Shown here: piece after piece, positions 49,030-60,015 of the stretch | Layout: each line of letters starts with the position of its first letter | Numbering within the stretch: position 1 is the first letter of the stretch | From: Ambrosia x helenae | Taxonomy: Eukaryota; Streptophyta; Magnoliopsida; Asterales; Asteraceae | Reading direction: 5' to 3' | Length of the DNA stretch: 64,000 bases | Assembly: GCA_030844895.1 (NCBI GenBank) | Contig: CM061223.1 | Coordinates: 7,860,676 to 7,924,675, forward strand | The notes under the pieces: generated by a model | Told to the model about the DNA's origin: nothing | The model's database searches: none | What the model saw: the letters and a program-made list of their open reading frames with translations, nothing else | Position numbers and translations under genes: made by a program

Positions 49030-49900
49030 ATTTTAGGGGGGACAGGGCGCTACCAGAATTGGGCACGGGTACCTCATTACCAGCACGGTAACACCACCGC
49101 CACCCGTGCTGGTAGGGGTCCCGTGGACCGTTTTCTGGTTCTATCTAACGGGCTGGAAACCGTGTATTTTCTTATTTTTTATTTACTTTAATTCATTTCT
49201 TAATTATTTATAACCGTTTGGAAGCAACATTTTTGCTTATTTTTTTTACGTAAACCGTTTAGAGTTAAAATACATTCAACCAAAAGTAAATAAAAAACAT
49301 AAAACAATATTTATTAATATTAAACATAAATAAAATACATAAAAACATATTATAATTAGAGTTCACGCATGAGTTGCCAGGCCTGGAGATGCTCAAAGTT
49401 GCCGTTGTACTGGGTCAACTCCACAGCCATAAACCGTGTGTATTTAAAAAAAAAAAAAAGATTTGTATTTGTATTTAAATGAAAAAAAAAAAAAAGAAAA
49501 ACAAGAATCAGTGGAGTGCTGCCTACAAAAAAGTGAATCAGTAAAGTAAATCAGTTAAATGATGTGACAGTGCATAATTGGTTAAAATCAGTAAAAGAAA
49601 AGTAGAATTCTAGTAGCACCCCTAACGTCCTTATATCTTTTTTCTATCTCAAAAAACTTAAAAAAACAATAGGATAACAATATACGAGGCGCCACATCAC
49701 ATGATGACAGATGGGTCAAATTTGGGGTCAAAAGCACATGTAAAAACTAAAAACATTATATCATGGGTTGACGGCCGCATAACTTTAATAAAAACATAAA
49801 AGGCACTACACATGTGGGTGTACGTGTAACCACTCATTTCATTTTCTTCTTTCTAAATTCCTTAATATACATGTGAGGTTATATATTTCTTAAGCAATAT
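49030..49900. other. Spacer, one GC-rich inverted piece, no gene
   Basis: At 49,040-49,160 there is a GC-rich stretch with ACCAGCACGGTAACACC and an inverted ACCCGTGCTGGT, which could be the end of a small MITE. After that the DNA is AT-rich with two A-runs near 49,450-49,500. Confidence 0.4.
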
Positions 49901-49904
49901 TTTT

Positions 49905-50838
49905 TTTTTTACCTTCATTCAAAAACCGGGAAGACTACACCACCTAAAGTCCAAAACACAACTACAACATATAAAATGAAGAGCCGAAGAGGTACAATCC
50001 TTCCAATTAAGATTTTTAAATCTAGTTCTATGCTTAAATAAAAAAAATAACGACTTGATATTCGCCATCATTTCATTAACCTTTGCTTCTTTATTTTTAA
50101 AAATCTTATCATTTCTCCCTCTCCAAATAACTTAGCAAGTAACTACCACTATGCCGTGCGCCACCTTCTTTCCCATCTTACCCCCTGTAGCCTGTTTGTA
50201 TTGCATTAAGAGATCTCGAAAGTCAAACGTGAAAATCAGATCCAAGCCACACCACTTCCCCACTTTGGACCACACCCCAAACGAGAAACCACATGCCGTG
50301 AAAACATGACTTGTGGTTTCTACATCACAGCTGCACAAACCGCAAAGCTCATTCTGCACATAGAATTTACTTTTAGCCAAAGCTGAAGCCGTAGCAATCC
50401 TGTCCATCTCAGCCCCCCAAACTGGCATATTGCATTCAAGCGGCACTCAGGAGACCCGTTTGAATTTGAACTAGTTAGTATCACTTCTGTTTTGTTGAAT
50501 CATCAATTTCACCGACCAAACTGTGAACGTATCCGAGCCTTTCACGTCCCATGACCACACATCTGCCGTCTCTCGAACGGAAACCTACAACAGAAGCATG
50601 TTGAGTTCAATATTTCCTGTTTGACATCAGCTTGAAAGTTGATACCCTCTTCTGTCAGTAACCTGTACCCATGACCACAATCTACAGTCAAAAAATCCAA
50701 AACCTGGCCTTTTTATTGCTGAATAAACCGAAAAGGATAAGAAAATTATCTTTAATGGTGCCTTCATCAACCAGCCAAGAGTCCAACCAAAAACGGATAG
50801 ACTTCCCATTACCCACCTTGCCTCTTATGTAGTCATGT
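49905..50838 (-). pseudogene. LINE (L1-type) reverse-transcriptase 3' portion with zf-RVT domain
   Basis: On minus, the fragment reads DYIRGKVGNGKSIRFWLDSW near 50830, then, after frameshifts, the zinc-binding zf-RVT domain from 50446: RIATASALAKSKFYVQNEL, CGLCSCDVETTSHVFTACGF, GVWSKVGKW. An in-frame TAA follows at about 50132, and the frame then goes on as VIWRGRNDKIFKNKEAKVNE and FKHRTRFKNLNWKDC to the end. The A tail is the T-run near 49901-49912 on plus. The endonuclease and reverse transcriptase core are absent, and a Stowaway MITE adjoins at 50840. It is dead. Confidence 0.85.
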
Positions 50839-50839
50839 A

Positions 50840-51059
50840 CTCCCCCCGTCCCTATTTAAATGTCCACCTTTCCATTTTTTGTTGTCCCAAATTAAATGTT
50901 CATCTTCAAAACTAAAAATACAATTTTCAGTTTTACCCATAAAAGACAAAACACAATCACCACTTTTGAGGATATTATTGTCATTTTACCACATACAAAA
51001 AAAGATTTCTTAAAATGTGTGTTTTTAAACCTACGACATTTAAATAGGGACGTATGTAG
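50840..51059. mobile_element. Stowaway (Tc1/mariner) MITE, 220 bp
   Basis: Tips are CTCCCCCCGTCCCTATTTAA and, inverted, CTACATACGTCCCTATTTAA, continuing AATGTC on both sides. TA flanks both sides (50838-50839 and 51060-51061), the Stowaway target duplication. The CTCCCnCCGTCCC tip is the usual plant form. It abuts the LINE fragment. Confidence 0.92.
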
Positions 51060-51061
51060 TA

Positions 51062-52145
51062 ACAACTTGTACCTCTACTGTGAATAGCGAGAAAAGACCA
51101 CCTCTCCCTACCTGAATGATACACCTCTATCACTTTTAATATCAATTGTGTAATTATCTATCCGTCTTTCATTTAAACTAACTTCATATATCTTAATCAT
51201 CATATTTAAGGTTCTAATAATCCGCAATTTACCATTAGTTGTATAATAAACATGATATCATATCACTTTTTGGAACTGAATTATTTTAATGATATCTTTC
51301 AAGGATTTATAATTGAATTGATTATCTAAAGATTTTTTTTAAACATCATGATTCTTTTTATCTAGGTATTTCCTTTTAGCACCTTTATTATTACTTTATT
51401 ATATGTCTTTTTTGAAAACACTTACACTAAATTGTTAAAAAAATTATATATAAGTCAAGCAGTGACTTGTTCAAACCACTTTTGTCATAACTAAATGGGT
51501 AATGACGGATGGAAAATTGTTTATGACAAAATTTTAATTAAATAAATTTATCCGCTCAAAAGCAATTATCCAAAATCAAATTGGTTGAAAAGGTTAATAA
51601 AATTAAAAATCTGTTTTCAATTATCTTTTAGTATTACTTGTGTATTCTAATTTAATAATAGCTAGTATGCTAAACTGATATTTGAGAAGAGATAACGTAC
51701 AAAGTTTCTTAACGTAAGAAGCGTAAGAAGCAATCTCAGCCATTAGATTAACAAGATGTCTGGATGCAGATTAAAAACCCTAATCATACTTCGGTTAAAT
51801 AACCAAGGGTAAATTATGAAAACCGTCTATTTTTTTTTTCAAATCGTAACAACCAAAATCAATCGAAACAAATTTTTTCAACAATTGAAAATCGTTTAAA
51901 CCAATCTGAATGATTACACAATCAAAATAACAAAAAAACATTCCATTACAATGAACGAAAACGAAAAAAATTATAAAAACAGATATTTACAATGAAAAGA
52001 TTTACTCATACGAAAAACCATACAAATTATGAATAAACGCTCGTAATAGTTGTCAAATACTTTCGATTTTGTTTCAATAATTATGATTAAACATAAAAAT
52101 TAGGTTAAAAAAGGTGCAGAGGAAGAAGATGAAGTTGGTGAAAAC
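51062..52145. other. AT-rich spacer, no gene seen
   Basis: AT-rich throughout. Near 51,700 the words TTCTTAACGTAAGAAGCGTA and AATCTCAGCCATTAGATTAA look like a MULE-type tip, but no inverted partner was found. Confidence 0.4.
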
Positions 52146-52149
52146 AGAG

Positions 52150-52760
52150 ACTTTTAAAAGCACTAATAAATTTTAAACGCACTCATTGTATAAAATTTAA
52201 ACACATTTATCAAATTTAAACGCACCCATTAAAAAATTTTGGAAGCACTCATTAAAAAGTTTGGAAGCACTCACTGAACATTTAGAAACATTCATTAAAA
52301 AGTTTGAAAGCACTCATTGAAAAAATTTAGAAGCACTCATTAAAAAGTTTGGAAGCACTCGCTGAACATTTAGAATCACTCATTAAAAAGTTTGGAAGCA
52401 CTCATTGAAAATTTAGAAGCACTCATTAAAAAGTTTGGAAGCACTCACTGAACATTTAGAAGCACTCATTAAAAAGTTTGGAAGCACTCACTGAACATTT
52501 AGAAGCACTCATTAAAAAGTTTGGAAGCAGTCACTGAAAATTTAGAAGCACTCATTAAAAAGTTTGGAAGCATTAATTGAAAATTTAGAAGCACTCATTG
52601 AAAATTTAGAAGCACTCATTAAAAGGTTTGGAAACACTCACTGAACATTTAGAAGCACTCATTAAAAAGTTTGGAACCACTCATTGAAAATTTAGAAGCA
52701 CTTATTAAAAAGTTTGGAACCACTCATTAAAATTTGGACGCACTCATTAAAATTTTAAAT
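52150..52760 (+). repeat. Minisatellite, 21-22 bp units in 43-bp pairs
   Basis: About 26 units alternate between GCACTCATTAAAAAGTTTGG and GCACTCACTGAACATTTAGA, making a higher-order unit of about 43 bp. The outer units are more diverged (AAACGCACTCATT), the central ones almost identical. Neither long spacers nor conserved repeats of a CRISPR type are present. Confidence 0.92.
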
Positions 52761-53347
52761 GCACATTGGCATTTAACTCTTTCTGAAATTAGGGTTTGCA
52801 AGGATCTCTGCTCGTCATTTATGATTTACGATTAATTCTTCGATCTAAACAAGTTTCTGAGTCGTCTTTGTTTGATTATCTCATTTCCCTTTCTATTTTA
52901 TCAACATTTTAAACGTTATCTGTCTCTGATTTTAGTATTACAAGGTTGCAGTTCAATTCGCTTTGCTTCGCTTTGGGAGGATATCTGCATCTTCATTTGC
53001 GTTTGCTATTACCTCTTAAATCAGGTCATTAGGTTCCCCTTTTCTGCTTTGTTTTATAAATGATCTGTTATTACCATGTTTGAATTTGATTATTTATTGT
53101 TCTTCATTTTCATATTGATAACGGTTTGCTTGATGCATTTTTGAGCTCGCAACGATACGATTCAATCTAATTTCTAATTCGTTGTGTATACATTCATTGT
53201 GTATACATTAGTTGCTCCTATTTTGAGACCAAAGACTTTTAATCAACAAAATTAATATATGTTTGAATGGTAACATTTTACCCCTCAATTATCTTTATTG
53301 CTGATATGTTTTCTTGAAATCTATGTTAAGTGCTAATATATAATTAA

Positions 53348-53556
53348 GAGGGTGTTTGGGATTGCGTTTTAAATCTGATTTTTAGATTATTGCGTTTTGA
53401 AAACGCAGATAATTAGTTTTTAGTGTTTGGATTGCGTTTTGAAAACGCAGATAATCAGTTTTTTAGGCTACCAAAACGCAATAATCTATAAGCAGCTCCA
53501 CCCCTGCTTTTTCAAAACGCATAATCTGTTTTGAATAATCAATCCCAAACACCCCC
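53348..53556 (+). mobile_element. Tourist/PIF-Harbinger MITE, copy A (209 bp)
   Basis: Tips are GAGGGTGTTTGGGATTG and CAATCCCAAACACCCCC, with TAA on both sides (53345-53347 and 53557-53559). The interior has three GCGTTTTGAAAACGCAGATAA-like palindromes of up to 20 bp. A second copy lies inverted at 60487-60696. Confidence 0.88.
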
Positions 53557-54204
53557 TAAATCATAAGTCAAGTAAGAGAACCGACTTGATACGGAACATG
53601 TCTAAAATGCATAGAACTTTTAATTTGACTTTTTGAGATAAATCACTTCCCGTATGGAGAGTATGTACATACAAGACGACCATCCATGGCAGTTAGAAAG
53701 TCAAGTTAATAAAAGCGCAAATAACAAGATGTTCAGGCTTGAAAACCAAAAAAAAGTTCAAAATGTAAAAAATAATAAAACTTCTCTGCTGAATAATGAT
53801 TCTCTACTGTGTTTGTGACTTTGATTGTACATAGGGCATAGGGTTAGAGGTTGTTTATATAGATTAGAATGCATAACCAAAAATAGAAGATATGATTAGA
53901 CAATAAAATGGTAAAGGATATTAATAGTTTTAAAAAATCAGCTATAAAATGGTAAAGGATAAAACTTTTTTTTTTAAAAAATCATTGCTTAATTTAGCTA
54001 GGTGGGAAAAGCGACCCAAGGTCGCTTCTAGGAATTCTGTCGCCTAGGCGCCCTGGGCGATCGCTTTTAACAACTATGCTTAGAAGACAAAAATAAACAA
54101 ATTATAAAGAAAAAGATCGAATAGAAAACTTAAATTATCCCTAATCCACTCTTTTATGATTTGATGCAGTTTTCAAAACCTTCACGATCTTGTAATTCTC
54201 CTTA

Positions 54205-54459
54205 GGTAACATTCGTTTCACAGAATGTAATGGAATTTAGATGGAATTGGAATATATATTCTATTCCTTATGTTGTTTTTTTTCAACAAAAGAAGAAATT
54301 GTAATTGAACAACAACATACAAAAGGGAATCCACGTTCCAATTCTATCGAGACTTCATTCCATTGTGTGAAATGAATACACCTAAATTCCAAATCAAGTT
54401 ATAGTTCCCGTGCAAATTCTAATTCCAATTTCATTAAAATCCATGAAACGAAAGCTACC
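54205..54459. mobile_element. Tourist/PIF-Harbinger MITE, second family (255 bp)
   Basis: Tips are GGTAACATTCGTTTCA and TGAAACGAAAGCTACC, with TTA at 54202-54204 and 54460-54462. The interior is rich in GGAATT/AATTCC words, which makes further weak inverted pairing. Confidence 0.82.
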
Positions 54460-54989
54460 TTATTCTTATCCTTGTTAAATGAATCCACAATGCGTCCATA
54501 GCATCTTTTACTTTTGGCGTCGTAGTGAATTATAACTAACACAGAATGACCACTGCATTAATGAACTTTTATGTAGAAAATTACTATCGCAGTGTTATAA
54601 ATCAAATAAATAAAAAACATAAATAGCAAAAATAAATATCTTATGCAGCATGATATGGTGCCATAAAAATATGCCCTCTTCTTATGATGGTTTATGTAGA
54701 AATGTAGAATATAAATACCTAAAACAATAATTAAAAAAACAAGGTTAGTCGCATTCTATATATAAAACAAATGTTACAATAAAATATCTAAACAAATAAT
54801 AGTCGAACTTATATTGAAAACCAATGTATAGTTCTGGCATCAGCTCATTGTTGCAGACATAAGTACATACCTTAATTAATACTCTCTCAATTTCAACAAT
54901 CATAAACTTTTGCAGGATATATCTCGTCTGGTGAGATAACCATAATCCTATCAGTTTTGTTAGATATAAGTGCCAATTTTTGCACTAAA

Positions 54990-55219
54990 TCAACTATCAT
55001 TTGTGGCCACATCCTGGATTAAAAGTGTTGCTATTTTTTGGTCATTCTTCATCACAGTCTTAACAGCCTCCGTAGGTGCAGCCTCATAAGTCATAACTAT
55101 AGTTGTGAACAAACGCTATAACAGCGTCAATAGCAACAAGCCTGATAGCAGCAGCGACAATATTAGTAACAAGCTTGGTAGGAGCAGCCTCAGGTGCTAT
55201 AGTTGTAGGAACAACGAGA
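54990..55219 (-). other. Possible coding remnant interrupted by the copia element
   Basis: On minus, reading from 60060 down to 60016 and then on from 55219 across the insertion, the frame gives TTPVPTLVVPTTIAPEAAP and then KLVTNIVAAAIRLVAIDAV, an Ala/Val/Pro/Thr-rich peptide. A second similar piece, EAAPTEAVKTVMKNDQKIA, follows after a stop. No family is recognised. It could be an exon, a transposon piece or chance. Confidence 0.3.
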
Positions 55220-55224
55220 GTAGG

Positions 55225-55383
55225 TGTAGGTGAATAAACCTTGCCCTCTTTCTTATTCAATAGATAACATATATAGTACAAGAATGAATGAATCAATCAA
55301 TCTCCTCTAATTGAGGAAGATTGTTACAATAATAAATACAATAAATACTATACAATTTACTTAATATAAATCATATATTAATA
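55225..55383 (-). repeat. 3' LTR of the copia element
   Basis: 159 bp, identical to the other LTR except AACATA here against AATATA there, near position 55268. Confidence 0.93.
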
Positions 55384-58300
55384 CACCCCCGCAGTCGAAA
55401 CGTCAGGCGGGCCAATGTTGAGACTGGATCGGAAATCGTCAAAAAGGATGCGAGGTAGTCCTTTAGTGAAGATGTCAGCAACCTGATGACGAGAGGGAAC
55501 ATGTAAAACTCGAATGTGGCCCCGCTGCACCTGTTCACGAACAAAATGTATATCAAGCTCAATATGTTTTGTGCGTTGATGTTGCACCGGGTTTCCAGAG
55601 AGATAGACCGCGCTAACGTTATCGCAATACACCAGAGTAGCGCGTGAAAGGGGATGCCGAAGCTCAAGTAAGAGATTTCGTAACCAACAAATGTCAGCCA
55701 CTACATTTGCAACCCCGCGATATTCTGCTTCAGCACTAGAGCGGGAGATGGTGGATTGGCGCTTAGAGGACCATGAGATGAGGTTGTCACCAAAGTAGAC
55801 ACAGTACCCGGATGTGGAGCGTCGTGTGTCAGGGCAACCAGCCCAATCAGCATCGGTGTAGGCAACCAAGGAGAAGCGAGAGGTTGGCCCCAGGTGGAGG
55901 CCGTGGTCAGAGGTTCCCTGTAGGTATCGAATGATGCGCTTCAAAGCATTCCAATGATCCTGTCGGGGGTCATGTATGTGCATACAAATCTGCTGAACAG
56001 CATAAGAAATGTCTGGCCTAGTGAAGGTGAGATACTGTAATGCACCTGCAAGACTGCGAAATGTAGACGGATCATCATGAGGTGGGCCAGAGTCAGCCGA
56101 TAATTTGGATTGCGTGTCAACCGGGGTCGAGACTGATTTGCAGGAGTCCATGCCAGCACGATGAATGATGTCTTTGACATATGCCTGCTGAGTTAAAAAC
56201 ATTTTGTTCCCGTCACGAGTAACCTGTATGCCCAAGAAGTAAGAGAGCGGACCCAAATCTTTCATAGCAAATTCACCGGATAGGACAGATAATAACCGCG
56301 AACGAAGCTCCGTAGTGGACGTTGTTAAAATGATGTCATCCACGTAAATAAGAAGGTATGCGATGTCGGAGCCATGATGATAGATGAACAGAGAGTTATC
56401 CGATTTGCTTTGTTGAAAACCCTGCAAGAGAACAAAATCAGTGAAGCGCTGGTACCAGGCTCTAGGGGCCTGCTTGAGTCCATATAAGGACTTCTTGAGA
56501 CGGCAGACATGATCCGGAAATTCTTTGTCACGAAACCCCATGGGTTGATGCATATAAACTGTCTCTTCCAAGTTGCCATGGAGGAACGCATTGGTTACGT
56601 CCAGTTGATGAATAGGCCAAGACTTGGAGAGAGCAAGAGAGAGAACCAGGCGAATAGTAGAAGGCTTGACAACTGGGCTAAAAGTTTCACCACAGTCGAT
56701 ACCTGTCTGTTGTTTACGACCATCACAAACCAAACGAGCTTTGTAGCGCTCCAAACTCCCATCGGACCTGTATTTATGTTTAAATAACCACAAGCAACGT
56801 ATAATATTCATATCAGGGGTCCTAGGTACAAGCTCCCAGGTCTTATTTTTAATAAGTGCACTAAACTCATTAGCCATGGCAGTGTACCATTCTGGAGTGG
56901 ACAAGGCAACCTGTGGGTTTTTGGGAATTGGAACGGTGGTGGTGGTATGAAGGTTGAATTGCGGTTTAGGTTTGTGAATACCACTCATGGAGCGAGTGTG
57001 AATGGTACGTGTGGGAGGTGGTGGAGGTGGGGGCGGAGAAGGATTGGGTTGAGGCGGAACAGGTAACGGAACAGATGAGATGGGAGGTGTTTGAGTGGAG
57101 TGGGCCGGAGGAGGTGTAGGGCTGATGGACCGGGAATTTGTTTGGGCCGTGGGAGTGGGATTGGACTGGTGGGCCGAAGTGGGAGGGGCGGGAGTATGTG
57201 GGTTGGGAATGGGCAGTGGGCTGACAGTAGGAGAAGGCCCAGTAAGGTTGGAAGGAATGGAGTTTGCTGGAAGGGAAGTATTGGGCTGGGGTGGGTTTGC
57301 GTCAACAGTGGACGGAGGGGTGGGGTGAATGGGACGATTTTGGTGGAGGTAATCCCAAACTAGGGGATTGATGGTGGGGTTAAGGAAGTCGTAAGACGGG
57401 TTGGTAGTGGATGATTGGATGGCATAGGGAAAAATGGATTCTTCGAAGTGTACGTGCCTAGAAATAATAAGTTGGTGTGAGGTTAGGTCTAGGCACTTGT
57501 AACCCCGATGATTCGGAGGGTAACCAAGAAATACACAAGGTTGAGAGCGAAAGTCAAGCTTGTGAATTTTGGTAGATGGGGCGAGAGGATAGCAAAGACA
57601 CCCGAAAACACGAAGGTGATCGTATTCCGGGGTGCAATTGTAAAGTGTGGAAGTTGGGGATTTGAAGTTGTGAACTTTACTTGGGAGGATATTGAGAAGA
57701 TATGTGGCTGTTTCAAGTGCATGATGCCACATATTGGGTGGGAGGTGGGCTTGGGCAAGTAGGGTACGAATCATATTGTTAATTGTGCGGATTTTGCGTT
57801 CCGCCTTGCCGTTTTGAGAGGAGGTATAGGGCAGGAAAATCGGAATTGCATGCCATTATGATTACAGAAATTATAGAAATTTTGATTTGCATATTCTTTA
57901 CCATTGTCACATTGAAATTGTTTGATTTTACGTTCAAATTGGGTGTGGATTAAGTGGTGAAAGGTGGCGAAAGTTTGAAAAACTTGTGATTTATTTGATA
58001 GTGGAAATGTCCAAAGGAAATTAGTAAAATCATCCAAGAACAAGATATAATACTTGTGACCCCCCGTACTAAGTATGGGAGATGTCCATAAATCGCTGTG
58101 AACAATGTCAAATGCAAGTCTAGTAAAATTAACTGACTCATAAAACGGCAATTTAACACTTTTGCCAAAAATGCACGATTGACAAAGTGTTTTATTATGT
58201 TTTCCATAGTCAACAAAAGGCGACAACTTTAAAGACTTTAACAAATTATCTACTGGATGACCCAAACGCTCGTGCCAGCGATCTTGAGAAACAGCAACAA

Positions 58301-59759
58301 AAGAGGAAGGTTGAGTAGTCTTGAGTGGGAGTGGTGTGGTGAGAGGATAAAGATCGCCGGTACTATTGCATCGAAGGATAGGAGCCCGAGTTTTGAGATC
58401 CTTCACAAGAAAGCCAAATGGGTCAAATTCAATAGAGACTAAGTTGTCAGTGGTAAGGCGACGAACAGAAATAAGATTTTTAATTATTTTAGGTGCAAAT
58501 AAGACATTGTTAAGTTTAAGGGGTGGATAAGGTGGTGGAAGGGTTTGGTTGCCTTGGGCCACTACAGGTATAGACATGCCATTACCAACAATAATAAATT
58601 TATTAGTGCACGAATTAAAATTAGACGGAGAGTATATACCTTGTTCGTTTGCCGAATGAGAGGAGGCACCAGTATCCATCACACCATTATCCGGTGGGTT
58701 GAGAGCCAGAGAATAGAGAGCCTGTTCAATGTCAGTGGGCGAGTACCCGGTAATGTGAGCCTGATCCGGACGTGGGCCAAGAATACCCTGTGTGTTTTGT
58801 GAATTGGGCTTAGAGGGATATGGGCAGGGAGATTGGGCCGATTTGTTGTTAAGGAGAGAGGCCCACTGTGTGGAGGTCCAATTACTAGGAAACACAATGT
58901 AAGGGTGAGATGGGTTAGATGGCTGACTGTTGCTGGAGCGAGGCTGCGAATTATTTCTGCCACGGCCGCGGCCCCTGCGGGGACGACCAGAAGCAGAATG
59001 AGGCTGTGAGGGGTTGGTGGGTTGAGAGGGTGGTCTTGACTGGTTAGATGTGGTGGCAGAAAGGGCCGTAGCAGCCGTTTGGGAGGCCCTAGCGGACTGC
59101 CGTTTCTTGGTGCTCTCTTCAAAGGTGAGACGCGAGCGTACATCGCTGAAGAGAGGAAGAGGATCACGGTTACGAAGAACCGTAGAGATGCTCTCGTATT
59201 GATCCGTGAGGCCGGTCAGAACTTGGAGAACAAGAGTCCGATTGTTAACCGGAGAACCCATGCTCGCAAGTTGATCCGCCAAGTGTTTCGCATGCTCACA
59301 GTAGTCGGCCATCGAGGAAAAATTATCGAGACAAAGGTTGGCAAATTCTTGGCCAAGAAATATGGCCCGAGTGTTTTGATTATCGGTGAACTCGCTTTCG
59401 ACGGCACACCAGGCGGCGTGAGCAGTCTGGCCAGGCTGAATGACAATACGGAGAAGGGGTTGGGATATGGTTGCGTAGATCCATTGCTTTACCAGGGCAT
59501 CAAGGCGAGCCCATAGTTGATCAGCGGCAAGAGCTGCGGCTTCTGCTTTAGCCACAGCCGCAGGATCCGAAGAAGAAGGAGGGGTGATAATAACCGCCGG
59601 TCTGGGGGAAAGGTGGTCTGCGACCTGATATGCGTCGCAATGCACCTGAAACAGAGTTTTCCAGGTCGTGTAACAAGGTGAATCTTTGTCAAGAAGAATG
59701 GGGATGTGACTCTTGATGTTGGTCACGGTTAAGGCTGGGTGAAGGGGCTGATTATCCAT
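55378..59759 (-). pseudogene. Copia gag-pol polyprotein, split by one frameshift
   Basis: The first frame, 59759-57771, has gag (start MDNQPLHPALTV; UBN2-type; a basic RPRRGRGRGR segment near residue 265), protease MDTGASSH (about 365), HERLGH (about 495) and the integrase core (HSDLW, then QFQCDNGKEYA). Near 57830 one base seems to be missing, and the frame shifts just before the integrase motif TSSQNGKAERK. The second frame, 57774-55378, continues at once with MIRTLLAQAHLPPNMWHHAL, reverse transcriptase (LVCDGRKQQTGIDCGETFSP, YVDDIILTT near residue 475 of this part) and RNase H (TDADWAGCPDTRRSTSGYC, AEAEYRG, then HVPSRHQVADIFTKGL). No other break is seen. The shift falls between integrase and reverse transcriptase, so this copy should not make a full pol. 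Confidence 0.93.
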
Positions 59760-59856
59760 AGAAAGAGGGGAGAAAGATGATCGGAAAAGAAGAAAGAAAA
59801 GGTAAGCCGGCGGCGGCGGAAGGTGCAGGTTTAAGGATCTTAAGGCTCTGATACCA

Positions 59857-60015
59857 TGTAGGTGAATAAACCTTGCCCTCTTTCTTATTCAATAGATAAT
59901 ATATATAGTACAAGAATGAATGAATCAATCAATCTCCTCTAATTGAGGAAGATTGTTACAATAATAAATACAATAAATACTATACAATTTACTTAATATA
60001 AATCATATATTAATA
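59857..60015 (-). repeat. 5' LTR of the copia element
   Basis: 159 bp, ending CCTACA on minus, directly followed by the tRNA-Met primer site. Confidence 0.93.

Larger units (their letters stand above)
55225..60015 (-). mobile_element. Ty1/copia LTR retrotransposon, nearly intact and young
   Basis: A 4.8-kb element in minus orientation. Two 159-bp LTRs (59857-60015 as 5', 55225-55383 as 3') differ at one position. The target duplication GTAGG is perfect (55220-55224, 60016-60020). The primer site TGGTATCAGAGCC (initiator tRNA-Met) follows the 5' LTR directly. A purine run, GCGGGGGTG, precedes the 3' LTR. On its own strand the LTR begins TATTAATA and ends CCTACA, so the tips are TA..CA, not TG..CA. 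Confidence 0.95.

Noticed and set aside
50627..50809. Separate small minus-strand gene
   Set aside because: It overlaps the LINE frame in another phase (WLDSW.. region) and is part of the decayed LINE.
52150..52760. CRISPR-like repeat array
   Set aside because: The units are contiguous without unique spacers, in nuclear plant DNA; it is a minisatellite.
57091..57363. Plus-strand open frames (also 59079-59516 and 56509-56787) across the copia element
   Set aside because: They are antisense to gag-pol coding regions and show no independent domain.
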